NCBI GenBank assembly: GCA_964652255.1
Contig: CAZZBM010000001.1
Span: 372,001-436,000 of the forward strand
Length of the DNA stretch: 64,000 bases
From: CAZZBM01 sp964652255
Lineage (GTDB): Bacteria > Bdellovibrionota > Bacteriovoracia > Bacteriovoracales > CAZZBM01
Reading direction: 5' to 3'
The notes beneath the pieces are model-generated. The model did no database searches and was not told the origin of the DNA. It saw only the letters and a list, made by a program, of their open reading frames with translations. Shown piece by piece: positions 33,841 to 42,769 of the stretch. Made by a program: the position numbers and the translations under genes. Numbering within the stretch: position 1 is the stretch's first letter; the number at the start of each line of letters is the position of its first letter.

Positions 33841-35224
33841 TCCTTATCATCATCTTTATTTTTGTGAAAAAGTTTTTAATAGAAAATTTACTAATCCTAG
33901 AGAAATTTATTTTAATCAAAAGGAAAGAAAAAATTGTATTTTAAAAATCTTTCAATCTATAGAGATGACTTCTCTTGTTCCAGAATATTCTTTTTTAAAA
34001 AACTTTGAAGAAGATCTTCTTAAACTTTTTAAAAAAAAACCTGAACTCTTTAAAACAAATTATTATGATCTTCAAAAAAAATATGATCAATCTTTGATCA
34101 ATAAAAAAGCTCAAGATTTATTAAAACAAGAAGCTTCTTATGAAAAAATCTTAAAACTTAAACCCACTGAACTTAAATTAAGACCAGTTTTAACTACTCT
34201 TTTAAGAAAAAAAAATTACTCTCTTTTAAAAATCTATCTTGAAAAGTTAAAATTTCTTGATCCCTCTTACTCGGATGATTTTTTTCTTTCTTATTACTTG
34301 CCTTATAAGGAAGGAAAAATTGAAGAAGCAAAAAAAATTTTAACATCAAAAAAATTAGAATCTAGCCGAGATCTTTTTTGGGCTTTTTATTTAACGAAAG
34401 ATTCTTTTTATCAAGAAGAACTTCTTAATAAACATCTTTTTAGTTCTTATACTGTTTTTTCTCTAGCCTTATCCCCTAAAGAATTTTTTTTAAATTCTTT
34501 ACCTGTAAAAAATAGACTCAATAAAGCTTTTTACAAAGAATCTCTTAAGTATTGTCATCAAAATGAAGAACAATGCCTTTATGAGTTAAAATATCTTGTC
34601 TTTAATGGAGAAGACCCTTTAACAGTAGCTTCTTATTTTTCTAAAAAAGAATATCATCTCCCTGTTTTTCAATTTTTAAGTCCTCAAATTAATTTTTTTT
34701 CTAAAAATTTTTTAAAAATTCTCTTTCCAAAAAAATACTTCTCTTTGATTAAAAAACATAGTCCCATAGATCCTTATTTGGTTTTATCTCAAATTAGACA
34801 AGAATCTGCTTTTAATGAAAAAGCTGTGAGTTCAGCTAGAGCCTTGGGTCTTATGCAAGTTCTGGAATCTACTGCTAAAGCTCTCAATCCTAAAGTGAAA
34901 TCTCTCTTTGACCCAAAAGAAAATATTAAAACAGGACTCATTTATCTTAAAGATCTTTTAGATAAATATTCTTATCTCCTAAGCTTAGCTTCTTATAATG
35001 CAGGACCAAATATTGTTAATAAGTGGCTCAGTGAAGGTTTAAGCACTCATAATGCTTTTGATCTTATAGAAGAAATTCCTTATTTAGAAACAAGTCTTTA
35101 TTTAAAACTTATTTTAAGAAATTATTTTTTTTATAAAATTTTAAACGAAGAAGATCCTTATCCTACCTTGCAAGAAGTCTTAAACATTGAATCTAAAATG
35201 ACAGATATCTCCGTCTTGAACTAA
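33821..35224 (+). CDS. Soluble lytic murein transglycosylase (SLT family)
   Basis: 467 residues from ATG 33821 (MFLLLANPYHHLYF), a short hydrophobic start. The N-terminal two thirds is alpha-helical, as in the ring of Slt70, and the C-terminal SLT domain (about 315-445) has the catalytic Glu 328 in QIRQESAFNEKA, then SSARALGLMQVLESTAK and SLASYNAGPNIVNKWL. It cleaves peptidoglycan glycan strands to anhydro-muropeptides in the periplasm. The final 45 bases overlap the convergent ychF gene. Confidence 0.9.
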   Translation: MFLLLANPYHHLYFCEKVFNRKFTNPREIYFNQKERKNCILKIFQSIEMTSLVPEYSFLKNFEEDLLKLFKKKPELFKTNYYDLQKKYDQSLINKKAQDLLKQEASYEKILKLKPTELKLRPVLTTLLRKKNYSLLKIYLEKLKFLDPSYSDDFFLSYYLPYKEGKIEEAKKILTSKKLESSRDLFWAFYLTKDSFYQEELLNKHLFSSYTVFSLALSPKEFFLNSLPVKNRLNKAFYKESLKYCHQNEEQCLYELKYLVFNGEDPLTVASYFSKKEYHLPVFQFLSPQINFFSKNFLKILFPKKYFSLIKKHSPIDPYLVLSQIRQESAFNEKAVSSARALGLMQVLESTAKALNPKVKSLFDPKENIKTGLIYLKDLLDKYSYLLSLASYNAGPNIVNKWLSEGLSTHNAFDLIEEIPYLETSLYLKLILRNYFFYKILNEEDPYPTLQEVLNIESKMTDISVLN

Positions 35225-36265
35225 GTATTCTTTTCCTTCAAGCTTTAACTTACCTAAATCTTTTATTTTTTGATAAGAACCCGCTTGAAAAAGATCTTCA
35301 CAAGAATACACTTCAGCACAAATAAAACCTTTTTCAAAATCACTATGAATAAGACCAGCCACTTGAGGAGCTTTTAACCCTTTTAACATAGACCAAGCTC
35401 TTAACTCTTTTGGTCCTGCCGTAAAAAAAGTTTGAAGATTTAATAAATCATAAGCCTTTCTTACTAAAAGATTAAAAACAGGATCTCTTCCTTGAAGAAA
35501 AAAATTTTTTTCTTCTTCATCTTCTAATTCAGATACCTCTGCTTCAAGTTGAATGTTGACACTTAAGACATCGCTACCCTCTAAAAGAGCTTCTTGGTAA
35601 ATAGATTCATAGTAAGGATTTTCGTCTTGAGCATTGCAAAGATAGAGAGTTTTTTTTAAAGTAATAAGATTTAAATCTTTAACTAGATCTACTTCTTCTA
35701 GACTAAATTTTTCTTTTTTTAAAACAATACCTTCTTCTAAAAAACTTTTCATGCGTTTAAGGACTTCAATTTTTTGTCCTAGAATTTCTAAATCTTTAGA
35801 AGAAAGAGATTTTTTGGTTTTATCCAAATTAAGAATCTTTCTTTCTACTAAATCTAAATCTGAAAGACATAGCTCCATATTCACAATAGCCATATCGTGG
35901 ACAGGGTTCACTTCTCCATGAACATGATGAACATCATCATTTTTAAAACATCTAAGAACATGGACAATAGCTTCTACTTGTCTAATGTGTCCAAGAAATT
36001 GATTTCCTAGTCCTTCTCCTTTAGAGGCATCTTTTACAAGTCCAGCAATATCAATAAAATCCATACTTGTTTGAATGACTTTTTCTGATTTTATAATTTG
36101 ATGAATTTTTTTTAATCTTTCATCAGGAACAAAAACTCTTCCTAAATTGGGATCAATTGTACAAAAAGGGTAATTTTCAGAAGGGACTGCAATTTTCGTT
36201 AAAGCTTTAAACAGTAAAGACTTTCCAACATTAGGCAAACCAACAATTCCACAAGCTAAACTCAT
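35180..36265 (-). CDS. ychF: Redox-regulated ATPase YchF/OLA1
   Basis: Obg-family P-loop protein that prefers ATP and is tied to ribosomes and stress. 361 residues, usual length. GLPNVGKSLLFKALT at the start, VPSENYPFCTIDPNLGRV (switch I region), DIAGLVKDASKGEGLGNQFL (G3), and a C-terminal TGS domain. The C-terminus is encoded over the end of the lytic transglycosylase gene (45 bases). It starts four bases into the pth end (ATGA-type overlap). Confidence 0.96.
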   Translation of the reverse strand: MSLACGIVGLPNVGKSLLFKALTKIAVPSENYPFCTIDPNLGRVFVPDERLKKIHQIIKSEKVIQTSMDFIDIAGLVKDASKGEGLGNQFLGHIRQVEAIVHVLRCFKNDDVHHVHGEVNPVHDMAIVNMELCLSDLDLVERKILNLDKTKKSLSSKDLEILGQKIEVLKRMKSFLEEGIVLKKEKFSLEEVDLVKDLNLITLKKTLYLCNAQDENPYYESIYQEALLEGSDVLSVNIQLEAEVSELEDEEEKNFFLQGRDPVFNLLVRKAYDLLNLQTFFTAGPKELRAWSMLKGLKAPQVAGLIHSDFEKGFICAEVYSCEDLFQAGSYQKIKDLGKLKLEGKEYLVQDGDICHFRFNV

Positions 36266-36786
36266 TTTTCTATTTTCCCATTATATTTTTGACAAAGCTC
36301 AGAAAAATTCATGATGAAAAAATCTTTTAATGCTTCTGAGCTTTTTTCTAATAAAAATTTTATATCTTCATTAAAAGGTGAGAGAACAAATTGATCTACA
36401 GGAAGTTCTTTTCCAATTCCTATTCTTAAACGATAATAATCTTGAGGAATTTGTTCACTAATAGATCTTAATCCATTATGTCCCGCATTGCTTCCACCAA
36501 ACTTAAATTGAATTCTTCCTAAAGGAAAATCAATTTCATCATGTAAAACTAAGATCTTTTCGCATTTAAAAAAACTTCTACATAAAGAAACAGAAAAACC
36601 TGAAAGATTCATGTAAGTTTGAGGTTTTAAAAAAACAGCTCTTTCATCTTTAAAATAAAGACCTTTGAAATCTTCTTTCCAAGAAACTGTTCCTAGAAAA
36701 AAATCTAAAACTTGAAACCCAATGTTGTGTCTGGTAACAGCATATTTTTTTCCAGGATTACCTAAACCAACGACTAATAAAGACAT
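36262..36786 (-). CDS. pth: Peptidyl-tRNA hydrolase
   Basis: Frees stalled peptides from tRNA. 174 residues from ATG 36786 (MSLLVVGLGNPG); frames extend upstream through the tRNA-Gln gene and are rejected. Catalytic-site residues are visible: Asn in GLGNPG, His in VTRHNIGF, Asp in VLHDEIDFPLG, and GGSNAGHNGLRS. No Shine-Dalgarno; the gene lies seven bases after tRNA-Gln, so its mRNA may be made by processing at the tRNA 3' end. Confidence 0.95.
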   Translation of the reverse strand: MSLLVVGLGNPGKKYAVTRHNIGFQVLDFFLGTVSWKEDFKGLYFKDERAVFLKPQTYMNLSGFSVSLCRSFFKCEKILVLHDEIDFPLGRIQFKFGGSNAGHNGLRSISEQIPQDYYRLRIGIGKELPVDQFVLSPFNEDIKFLLEKSSEALKDFFIMNFSELCQKYNGKIEK

Positions 36787-36793
36787 GTTTTTA

Positions 36794-36868
36794 TGGCTGG
36801 GGTGGTAGGATTCGAACCTACGCATGGCAGAATCAAAACCTGCTGACTTACCGCTTGTCGACACCCCA
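36794..36868 (-). tRNA. trnQ: tRNA-Gln (anticodon TTG)
   Basis: 75 bases on the minus strand, TGGGGTGTCGACAAG at the 5' end, anticodon stem-loop GCAGGTTTTGATTCTGC (anticodon TTG), T-loop TTCGAAT, acceptor partner CACCCCA, discriminator G, encoded CCA. It is directly followed by pth, which recycles peptidyl-tRNA. Confidence 0.96.
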
Positions 36869-36915
36869 AAGCTATTCTTTATTTACAAAAGAAGTCTCTT
36901 CTTTGTAAAGATCTC

Positions 36916-36945
36916 TTTACAGAAATGAAAAGGCTAAGGTAAAAG
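36916..36945 (+). promoter_or_regulatory. Predicted promoter of the porin-like gene
   Basis: TTTACA (36916-36921), 18 bases, TAAAAG (36940-36945), with the start codon at 36953, seven bases after the -10-like box. AAGG nearby is too far from the ATG to be a ribosome-binding site. Confidence 0.35.
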
Positions 36946-36952
36946 TAACCCT

Positions 36953-38221
36953 ATGATTTATTTATTATCTTTAGTTCAAGCTTTTTATATTGATCTCCAC
37001 GGAGATTTAAATAGTGGGATTCAATACACAAAATATCCTTTTGGTTATGAGAGTCAAACTAAAACGGATAATGATTCAAAACTTTTTATTCCTTTTTCAT
37101 GGTCCCTGAGACCAGAGGTCACTTTAAATGATCACCTAAGTTTCTTTTTTACCCTTGGAACAAGCACCCCCTTAGATATCACTCGCCAAAATTCTTATAT
37201 TCCTGTTGTTAAAGAAATTTATGGTTTTATTTCTTCTGATCTAGGAAAGTATAAAATTGGTCTTTTTCGTAAAAAACATTTTGGTTTGGGAACCTTAGTG
37301 AACAATCAAGCTGATTCTTTCAATGGAACAAATACCTCTTCTCTTGGTTTTGAAGGAACTCTTAACCTTTTCTCTTCTCTAACAGTCACTCCTTTTGCTT
37401 CTCTTTTCTCTTCTCAAGATGTTAACAAGTATGGATCTTTTACCTCTGAAAATACCTATGAAGTAGGTGTAAGTGCTCTTTACAAACATCAAGCTCAAAG
37501 ATTTACCTTAGGTGTTTTTGTGAGTCTCTTTGATGGTGAAGCAAATAGACACGATCTAACTTTAAGTCATCTGTTAGCAACAAATACTCCTTTAAATACT
37601 AAAAAAATTATCTTCTATGCTCAGAAAAAATGGCATAAATTTGCTCAAACTTTAGAAATTCCTATTTTGCTTGGTTACTATGAGGTTCCTTCTAGTCCAA
37701 GAAAAAACATAGAATCTTTTGCTTTTGTTAGTGAAAGTATTTTAGATCTTCATCCTTTATGGAAAGTTGAACTTTTATCAGGATATCTCTCAGGGCAAAG
37801 ATCTAATGATAGTAAAGATTTTCAAACTATGATTCTTCATCAAAATTTTTCTCCTTCTTATCTTCTTTTCAAAGATAACTACGGAACAACTTCTTACTGG
37901 CACAATTCTATTTTTTTTCGATTACAAGGTAAATTTATTTATGAAAAATGGAATGTTAGGTTTGGATCTCTTCTTGCTCTTGCTTCTCAGCAAAATAAAG
38001 ATTATTTTTTATCCACTAATGGAAACAATATTCTTACTCAATCAACAAGAACAACAACAGAATCCTTGCAAGGAATTGAATTCTTTGTTCAGGCTAAATA
38101 TCAATGGTTGTCTCAACTTTCTTTAGAAGGTTTTTTTAGTTATCTTGTTCTTGGAAAGTACTTTCCTGAAAACATTAAAAATCCCTTTACCTTAGGAGCT
38201 TTAGTTAAATTCTCTTTTTAA
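36953..38221 (+). CDS. Outer-membrane porin-like beta-barrel protein
   Basis: 422 residues. A short signal (MIYLLSLVQAF) is followed by about sixteen amphipathic strands (for example YEVGVSALYKHQAQRFTLGV, SIFFRLQGKFIYEKWNV) and a C-terminal phenylalanine (ALVKFSF), the pattern recognised by the BAM machine. Family not recognised, substrate unknown. The last 21 bases overlap the convergent rpe gene. It is divergent from tRNA-Gln across 84 bases. Confidence 0.78.
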   Translation: MIYLLSLVQAFYIDLHGDLNSGIQYTKYPFGYESQTKTDNDSKLFIPFSWSLRPEVTLNDHLSFFFTLGTSTPLDITRQNSYIPVVKEIYGFISSDLGKYKIGLFRKKHFGLGTLVNNQADSFNGTNTSSLGFEGTLNLFSSLTVTPFASLFSSQDVNKYGSFTSENTYEVGVSALYKHQAQRFTLGVFVSLFDGEANRHDLTLSHLLATNTPLNTKKIIFYAQKKWHKFAQTLEIPILLGYYEVPSSPRKNIESFAFVSESILDLHPLWKVELLSGYLSGQRSNDSKDFQTMILHQNFSPSYLLFKDNYGTTSYWHNSIFFRLQGKFIYEKWNVRFGSLLALASQQNKDYFLSTNGNNILTQSTRTTTESLQGIEFFVQAKYQWLSQLSLEGFFSYLVLGKYFPENIKNPFTLGALVKFSF

Positions 38222-38803
38222 AGCAGTGATATGGTTTTTCCAATCTTTGAAAAACCATGATCCTGTTATAAAATAAGTAATTCCTAAAGATTTCAAATGT
38301 TTCATTTTTTCTAAATCCAATCCTCCATCTACTTGAAGTAGTTTTTGAGGGTAATTTTTTTGAAAAAACAAAATCTTACTCTCTACTGTCCCAGTATATT
38401 CTTGAGCATCAGCTCCAGCTTCCACAGACATTAATAAAAAATAATCAAAAAAATGAAGAACTTCAGGAGAAATTATTGAAGGATCTATTTTTTGATTAAT
38501 TACTAAACCTAAAAAATCAACATTGTTTTTATAAGATTCTAATTCAGAAAGTGAAGGTAAATTTTCATAGTGAAGAGCAAGATATTTAATATTAAAGAAA
38601 GAACATTCTTTTAAATATTTTAGAGGATCTTGAACCATCAAGTGTACATTTAAATCAATTCCCTTTAAATCTCTTAAAATTCTTGTTCCAAAGGTAAGAT
38701 TTTGAACAAATTGTCCATCCATAAAATCAAGATGAAGATCAAATAATGGATCTTGAGATAAAACAGAGATAATTTCTTTTAACTCCAATAAAGGAGCACT
38801 CAT
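38201..38803 (-). CDS. rpe: Ribulose-phosphate 3-epimerase
   Basis: Interconverts ribulose-5-phosphate and xylulose-5-phosphate in the pentose-phosphate pathway. 200 residues, slightly short of the usual 215-225. The TIM-barrel motifs are HLDFMDGQFVQNLTFG, NVHLMVQDPLKYL, QVDGGLDLEKM and ITGSWFF, with the metal-binding His/Asp residues kept. ATG 38803 overlaps the fmt stop by one base (TAATG). The 3' end overlaps the porin-like gene by 21 bases. Confidence 0.92.
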   Translation of the reverse strand: MSAPLLELKEIISVLSQDPLFDLHLDFMDGQFVQNLTFGTRILRDLKGIDLNVHLMVQDPLKYLKECSFFNIKYLALHYENLPSLSELESYKNNVDFLGLVINQKIDPSIISPEVLHFFDYFLLMSVEAGADAQEYTGTVESKILFFQKNYPQKLLQVDGGLDLEKMKHLKSLGITYFITGSWFFKDWKNHITALKREFN

Positions 38804-39678
38804 TAAACTAGGAGCAATCTTGAAAGATCTAATTTCAACCCCCTTAAATAAGCCCCTGGACTCATTGGTTTTTTTCCGGCTGGTACGACTTGATGAATAT
38901 AAATTTTTCCCTTTAAGGTCTCTAAGGCTAAATCATCTTGATGCTCATGATTTAATGAACATTTTGTAATTTTTAATAAACCTTGAGATGTTCTTAAAAA
39001 TATTCCCGGCCAGGTCAAAAAAGCTTTGTATTGATTAAAGATTTGAATAGCGCTTTGTTTTTGTAAAAAAATTTCACCTTGTTCTTTTTTAATTACAGGC
39101 GCAAAAGAAACCAAAGATTCATCTTGTTTTCTTCCTTTTATAAAAGGATTTACCAGAAATTGATCTAATCCTTCCTGTAGAAAATGATGAATAATCTTTT
39201 CTAGTAAAGAAGAAAAAAAATCTTTTTCTTCAATAAAAACTTCTCCTTGAAAGAGAATATCTCCTGCATCCATTTTCTTAACGATTTTTTGCAGAGTCCA
39301 GCCAGTTTTCTTAAGTCCTTGCCACAAGACATAATGAACAGGAGAAGCTCCTCTAAATTGAGGAAGAAGAGAAAGATGAAGATTGACACAGGGATAAGTT
39401 TTTAACACTCTTTCTCCTAAAAATTGAGAAAAAGAAAAAACAAAAACATAATCAATGTCTAGTTGAAAAAATTCTTCACACTCATTAATATTCTCTGTTT
39501 CTACATAAGTGAGATGATGTTCAAAAGCAAAATCTTTTAAAAGAGAATTTCTTTTTTCTAAACCTCTTCCTGCAAATTTTTCAGGCTTAGAAACAATAGC
39601 TCTTAAAAAACCTTGTTCATAAAGCTTTTTAACCACTGGTAAGGTGTAGTCCGGTGTTCCTAAAAAACAAATTTTCAT
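38803..39678 (-). CDS. fmt: Methionyl-tRNA formyltransferase
   Basis: Adds a formyl group to initiator Met-tRNA using 10-formyl-THF made by FolD. 291 residues, slightly short. The catalytic region HLSLLPQFRGASPVHYVLWQ is intact, as are FLGTPDYTLPVVKKL at the start and MDAGDILFQ. The C-terminal tRNA-binding domain begins around residue 200. Both ends overlap neighbours by one base (TAATG) in def-fmt-rpe. Confidence 0.96.
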   Translation of the reverse strand: MKICFLGTPDYTLPVVKKLYEQGFLRAIVSKPEKFAGRGLEKRNSLLKDFAFEHHLTYVETENINECEEFFQLDIDYVFVFSFSQFLGERVLKTYPCVNLHLSLLPQFRGASPVHYVLWQGLKKTGWTLQKIVKKMDAGDILFQGEVFIEEKDFFSSLLEKIIHHFLQEGLDQFLVNPFIKGRKQDESLVSFAPVIKKEQGEIFLQKQSAIQIFNQYKAFLTWPGIFLRTSQGLLKITKCSLNHEHQDDLALETLKGKIYIHQVVPAGKKPMSPGAYLRGLKLDLSRLLLV

Positions 39679-40145
39679 TAAGAATGATATTCTTGAAGAA
39701 GTAAAATCTTTTGTCCAGCACTTAAATGATCAAAATAAAGAATTCCGTTTAAATGATCTAATTCATGTTGAAAACAAACAGAATCTAATCCTTCAAAAGT
39801 CTTTTTTTGATTTTTACCTAGTTCATCCAAGTAACTTACTTCAATAACTTTAGGTCTTTCAATAATAGCCCTAATCCCTGGCAAACTCAAACAACCCTCT
39901 TCCCAGGTGATTTTTTCATCACCAATATGAACAATTTGAGGATTAAAACAAACAACAGGTTCTCCTTCTTGATCCATTACAAAAACTTTTTTGTTGATTC
40001 CAAGTTGAGGAGCAGCTAAACCTAATCCTTTGTTTTGTTTCATGACTTTAATTAATTGATGAACTAATTGTTTTTCTTTCAAAGGATTTTCCACTTCTGA
40101 AGAAATTTTTCTTAAAGCTTCATGAGGATAGTACACTAATTTCAT
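39678..40145 (-). CDS. def: Peptide deformylase
   Basis: Metalloprotease that removes the N-formyl group from new proteins. 155 residues with all three motifs: GLGLAAPQLG, EEGCLSLPG (metal Cys) and CFQHELDHLNGI (metal His pair, catalytic Glu). It is the first of def-fmt-rpe, with stop and start sharing one base with fmt. The gene at 40161 ends 15 bases upstream. Confidence 0.97.
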   Translation of the reverse strand: MKLVYYPHEALRKISSEVENPLKEKQLVHQLIKVMKQNKGLGLAAPQLGINKKVFVMDQEGEPVVCFNPQIVHIGDEKITWEEGCLSLPGIRAIIERPKVIEVSYLDELGKNQKKTFEGLDSVCFQHELDHLNGILYFDHLSAGQKILLLQEYHS

Positions 40146-40160
40146 AAAGGGTCTTTTTTA

Positions 40161-40865
40161 TCATCTCATCCAAGAAAAGCCAATATGAACTGAAAAAAGA
40201 TCTTTTTTTAAAAAAAAATCTCTTTGGTAAGCTCCTGTTAAAAGAAAAATTTTATAATTCAACTGCAAACCAAAAGAAGCTTGAACATCTTGATTGAAAG
40301 CACTTTTTACTCCCCCAAGAAGAGCTAAATTTTGCTGAAGAATGTAAAGAAAATGTCCTCCTAATCTAAAGACTTTTTGTCCATCATAAAGACCATCAAG
40401 ACCTAAAAAGAAAACTTTTTCCCAGTTCATAGTGAGTCCACCTTGAAAATGAATAAAACTCCAATCAGGTCCCCAATAAAATTTTCCACCTAAACTTAAC
40501 CTCTGTGTTAAAATTGTTAAAAATCCCGTCTGAAAAGATAAGATACCTCTTTTATCAAAGAGAGCTTTTAACCCCAAACCAGTTCCCTTCATGGTAGCTG
40601 CAACAATACCACCCATTTGCCAATTTTGATCAGGATCCAGACCTAGAATGAGACCTCCCTTAAAAAGATCAGGGCTTGTATCTGTCACTGAAAAATATTT
40701 TTGGTGCAAAGAGTTATAATCAATAGAAAAAGTTAACGCTTTTTGCTCTCCAGCTAAACTGGCTGGATTAATAAAAAAAGAACTTCCTTGAAAAGAAGTA
40801 GCAACCCCAATTTCAGAAGTACCAATTCCAAGAGTATTCATCCCTTGAAGAAAAAATAAAAACAT
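40161..40865 (-). CDS. Hypothetical outer-membrane barrel-like protein
   Basis: 234 residues, family not recognised. The start MFLFFLQGMNTLGIGTSE is followed by SSFFINPASLAGEQ, reminiscent of PorV/UPF0164-type barrels, and by many alternating strands (LSLGGKFYWGPDWSFIHFQG, FRLGGHFLYILQQNLALLGG). A cleavable signal of about 20 residues is possible but unclear. Its start codon is only 17 bases from the divergent priA start, so promoters must lie inside the neighbouring coding regions. Confidence 0.65.
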   Translation of the reverse strand: MFLFFLQGMNTLGIGTSEIGVATSFQGSSFFINPASLAGEQKALTFSIDYNSLHQKYFSVTDTSPDLFKGGLILGLDPDQNWQMGGIVAATMKGTGLGLKALFDKRGILSFQTGFLTILTQRLSLGGKFYWGPDWSFIHFQGGLTMNWEKVFFLGLDGLYDGQKVFRLGGHFLYILQQNLALLGGVKSAFNQDVQASFGLQLNYKIFLLTGAYQRDFFLKKDLFSVHIGFSWMR

Positions 40866-40882
40866 GTAAAAAGCTTATTCAA

Positions 40883-42760
40883 ATGAATGGTTTTTATCAA
40901 GTTGCGATTTTAGGACCATTTTATCAATTCTTTACCTATCAATCAAATCAAAAAATTTCCATTGGAACGATTGTTAAGGTTCCTTTTGGAAAACGATCCT
41001 CTTTAGGAGTTGTTTTAGGTGAAAGTGATTTTTATCCTCAAGCAAAATTCATTGAAGAAGTTTATGAACCATTACCACAATATTATTTTTTAAAATGGGT
41101 CAGTGATTTTTATCACTATCCTTTAGGACAACTTTTTAAAGAAACTTTAATCAAAAAAAGAGTTCATGACTGTAAACCTGTAAAAACAAAAGTTTTATCC
41201 TTAAACGAAGAACAAAAAACTATTGTTAAAAAAATAGAAAAAAATAAATTTCATAAGTATTATCTTTATGGACCTACTGGAAGTGGAAAAACTCATACTC
41301 TTTTAGCCTTAGCTCAATCGTTTTTAGATCAACAAGTTCTTTACCTAACACCAGAAATTAATCTCTCTGAAACTTTTGCTCTTTTTTTCAAACAATATCT
41401 TGATCCAGTTTTTTTATTTCACTCTCAGTTAAGTAAGAAAAAAAAAGAAGAATTAGCTTTTCGACTCCAAGAAGAACCTACTCTAGTTTTAGGAGCAAGA
41501 AGTTCTATCTTCTTGCCTTTCAAAAAACTCTCTCTCATTATTGTTGATGAAGAACATGACGGATCTTACAAACAAGAAGAAAGGTGCCGATATCAAGCTA
41601 GAGATGCTGCCATCAAATTAGCTCAAATGACAAATATCCCTATCGTCTTAGCTTCAGCTACACCTTCCCTAGAACAATATGAAAAATTTTTTAAAAACTC
41701 TTTACCTCATCATACTCTTCTTACTCTGTCTTCAAGAAGAGAACTTATAACAAAAACTTCTTGTGTAAAAGAACCCTCAAAAGAAGAGTTTTCTTACCCT
41801 TTTCATGAAGAATCCCTCTCGTTGCTAAGAAAAGCTTTTTCAAAAAAAGAACAAGTTCTTGTTTTTGTCAATAATGTTGGTTTTTCTACCTATCTTCTTT
41901 GTTCTAAATGCTCTTATCCTTTTTATTGTCCTCATTGCGATTTAAAGCTTCGCTATTTTAAAGAAAAAAAAATTCTTTCTTGTTATCACTGTCACTATCA
42001 AAGAATTTTTGAAGAAAATTGTCCCAAATGTGAAAATAAAAATATTCTTCATCATGGTTATGGTACAGAGTTTATTTTAAAAAAATTAGAAGATCTTTTT
42101 CCTGATCAAAAATTTGCTAGATTTGATAAAGAAGAACTCTCTTCATTGAAAAAGTTTCATCACTCTTTGAAAGATTTTGAAGAAGGCAAGATTGATGTTC
42201 TGGTTGGAACAAAACTTTTATCCAAAGGACACAATTTTAAAAAAGTAAATTCTTTAATTGTTTTAGGATTAGATCGTTTTTTCTCTTTTATTGATTTTAG
42301 AAATCATGAAAAAGCTTTTCAAGAAATTCTACAACTTATGGGGAGAGTAGGCAGATTTGGTGAAAAAAGCGAAGTCATCTTACAAAGCAGTGAACAGCCA
42401 GATTTTTTAAAAAATCTCTCCGAAAATAAACTCTTTCTTATTTATGATAAACTTCTTGAAGAAAGAAAGAAAACAAACTATCCACCCTATTCTTATCTGG
42501 CTTCTTTATATTTTTCTCATAAGAACAAAAAGACTTTACTAGATTTTTTTCAACAATATCATTATGCGTTTCTAGATCCTAGTATAGAAATTTTAGGTCC
42601 AAGACCTTGTCTTGTAGAAAAGAAAAAGAATTTTTATACATGGACTTACCTTGTCAAAGCTCCTTCTTATCAAATTTTACAAAAATATCTTCAAAAAATA
42701 GCTTCTAAAAAATTTTCTTTAAAAATCATTATTGATCTTCAACCTTGGCAAACTTTATAA
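40883..42760 (+). CDS. priA: Primosomal helicase PriA
   Basis: Restarts replication forks. 625 residues, shorter than the E. coli 732, with the loss mostly in the N-terminal DNA-binding domain and linkers. Walker A YGPTGSGKTHTLL (about 130-142), DEEH box VDEEHDGSYKQ, a zinc-binding module of paired Cys motifs (LCSKC, CPHC, CYHCH, CPKC) and the helicase motif VGTKLLSKGHNFKKV with QLMGRVGRFG. No Shine-Dalgarno. Confidence 0.94.
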   Translation: MNGFYQVAILGPFYQFFTYQSNQKISIGTIVKVPFGKRSSLGVVLGESDFYPQAKFIEEVYEPLPQYYFLKWVSDFYHYPLGQLFKETLIKKRVHDCKPVKTKVLSLNEEQKTIVKKIEKNKFHKYYLYGPTGSGKTHTLLALAQSFLDQQVLYLTPEINLSETFALFFKQYLDPVFLFHSQLSKKKKEELAFRLQEEPTLVLGARSSIFLPFKKLSLIIVDEEHDGSYKQEERCRYQARDAAIKLAQMTNIPIVLASATPSLEQYEKFFKNSLPHHTLLTLSSRRELITKTSCVKEPSKEEFSYPFHEESLSLLRKAFSKKEQVLVFVNNVGFSTYLLCSKCSYPFYCPHCDLKLRYFKEKKILSCYHCHYQRIFEENCPKCENKNILHHGYGTEFILKKLEDLFPDQKFARFDKEELSSLKKFHHSLKDFEEGKIDVLVGTKLLSKGHNFKKVNSLIVLGLDRFFSFIDFRNHEKAFQEILQLMGRVGRFGEKSEVILQSSEQPDFLKNLSENKLFLIYDKLLEERKKTNYPPYSYLASLYFSHKNKKTLLDFFQQYHYAFLDPSIEILGPRPCLVEKKKNFYTWTYLVKAPSYQILQKYLQKIASKKFSLKIIIDLQPWQTL

Positions 42761-42769
42761 TAACACTTT

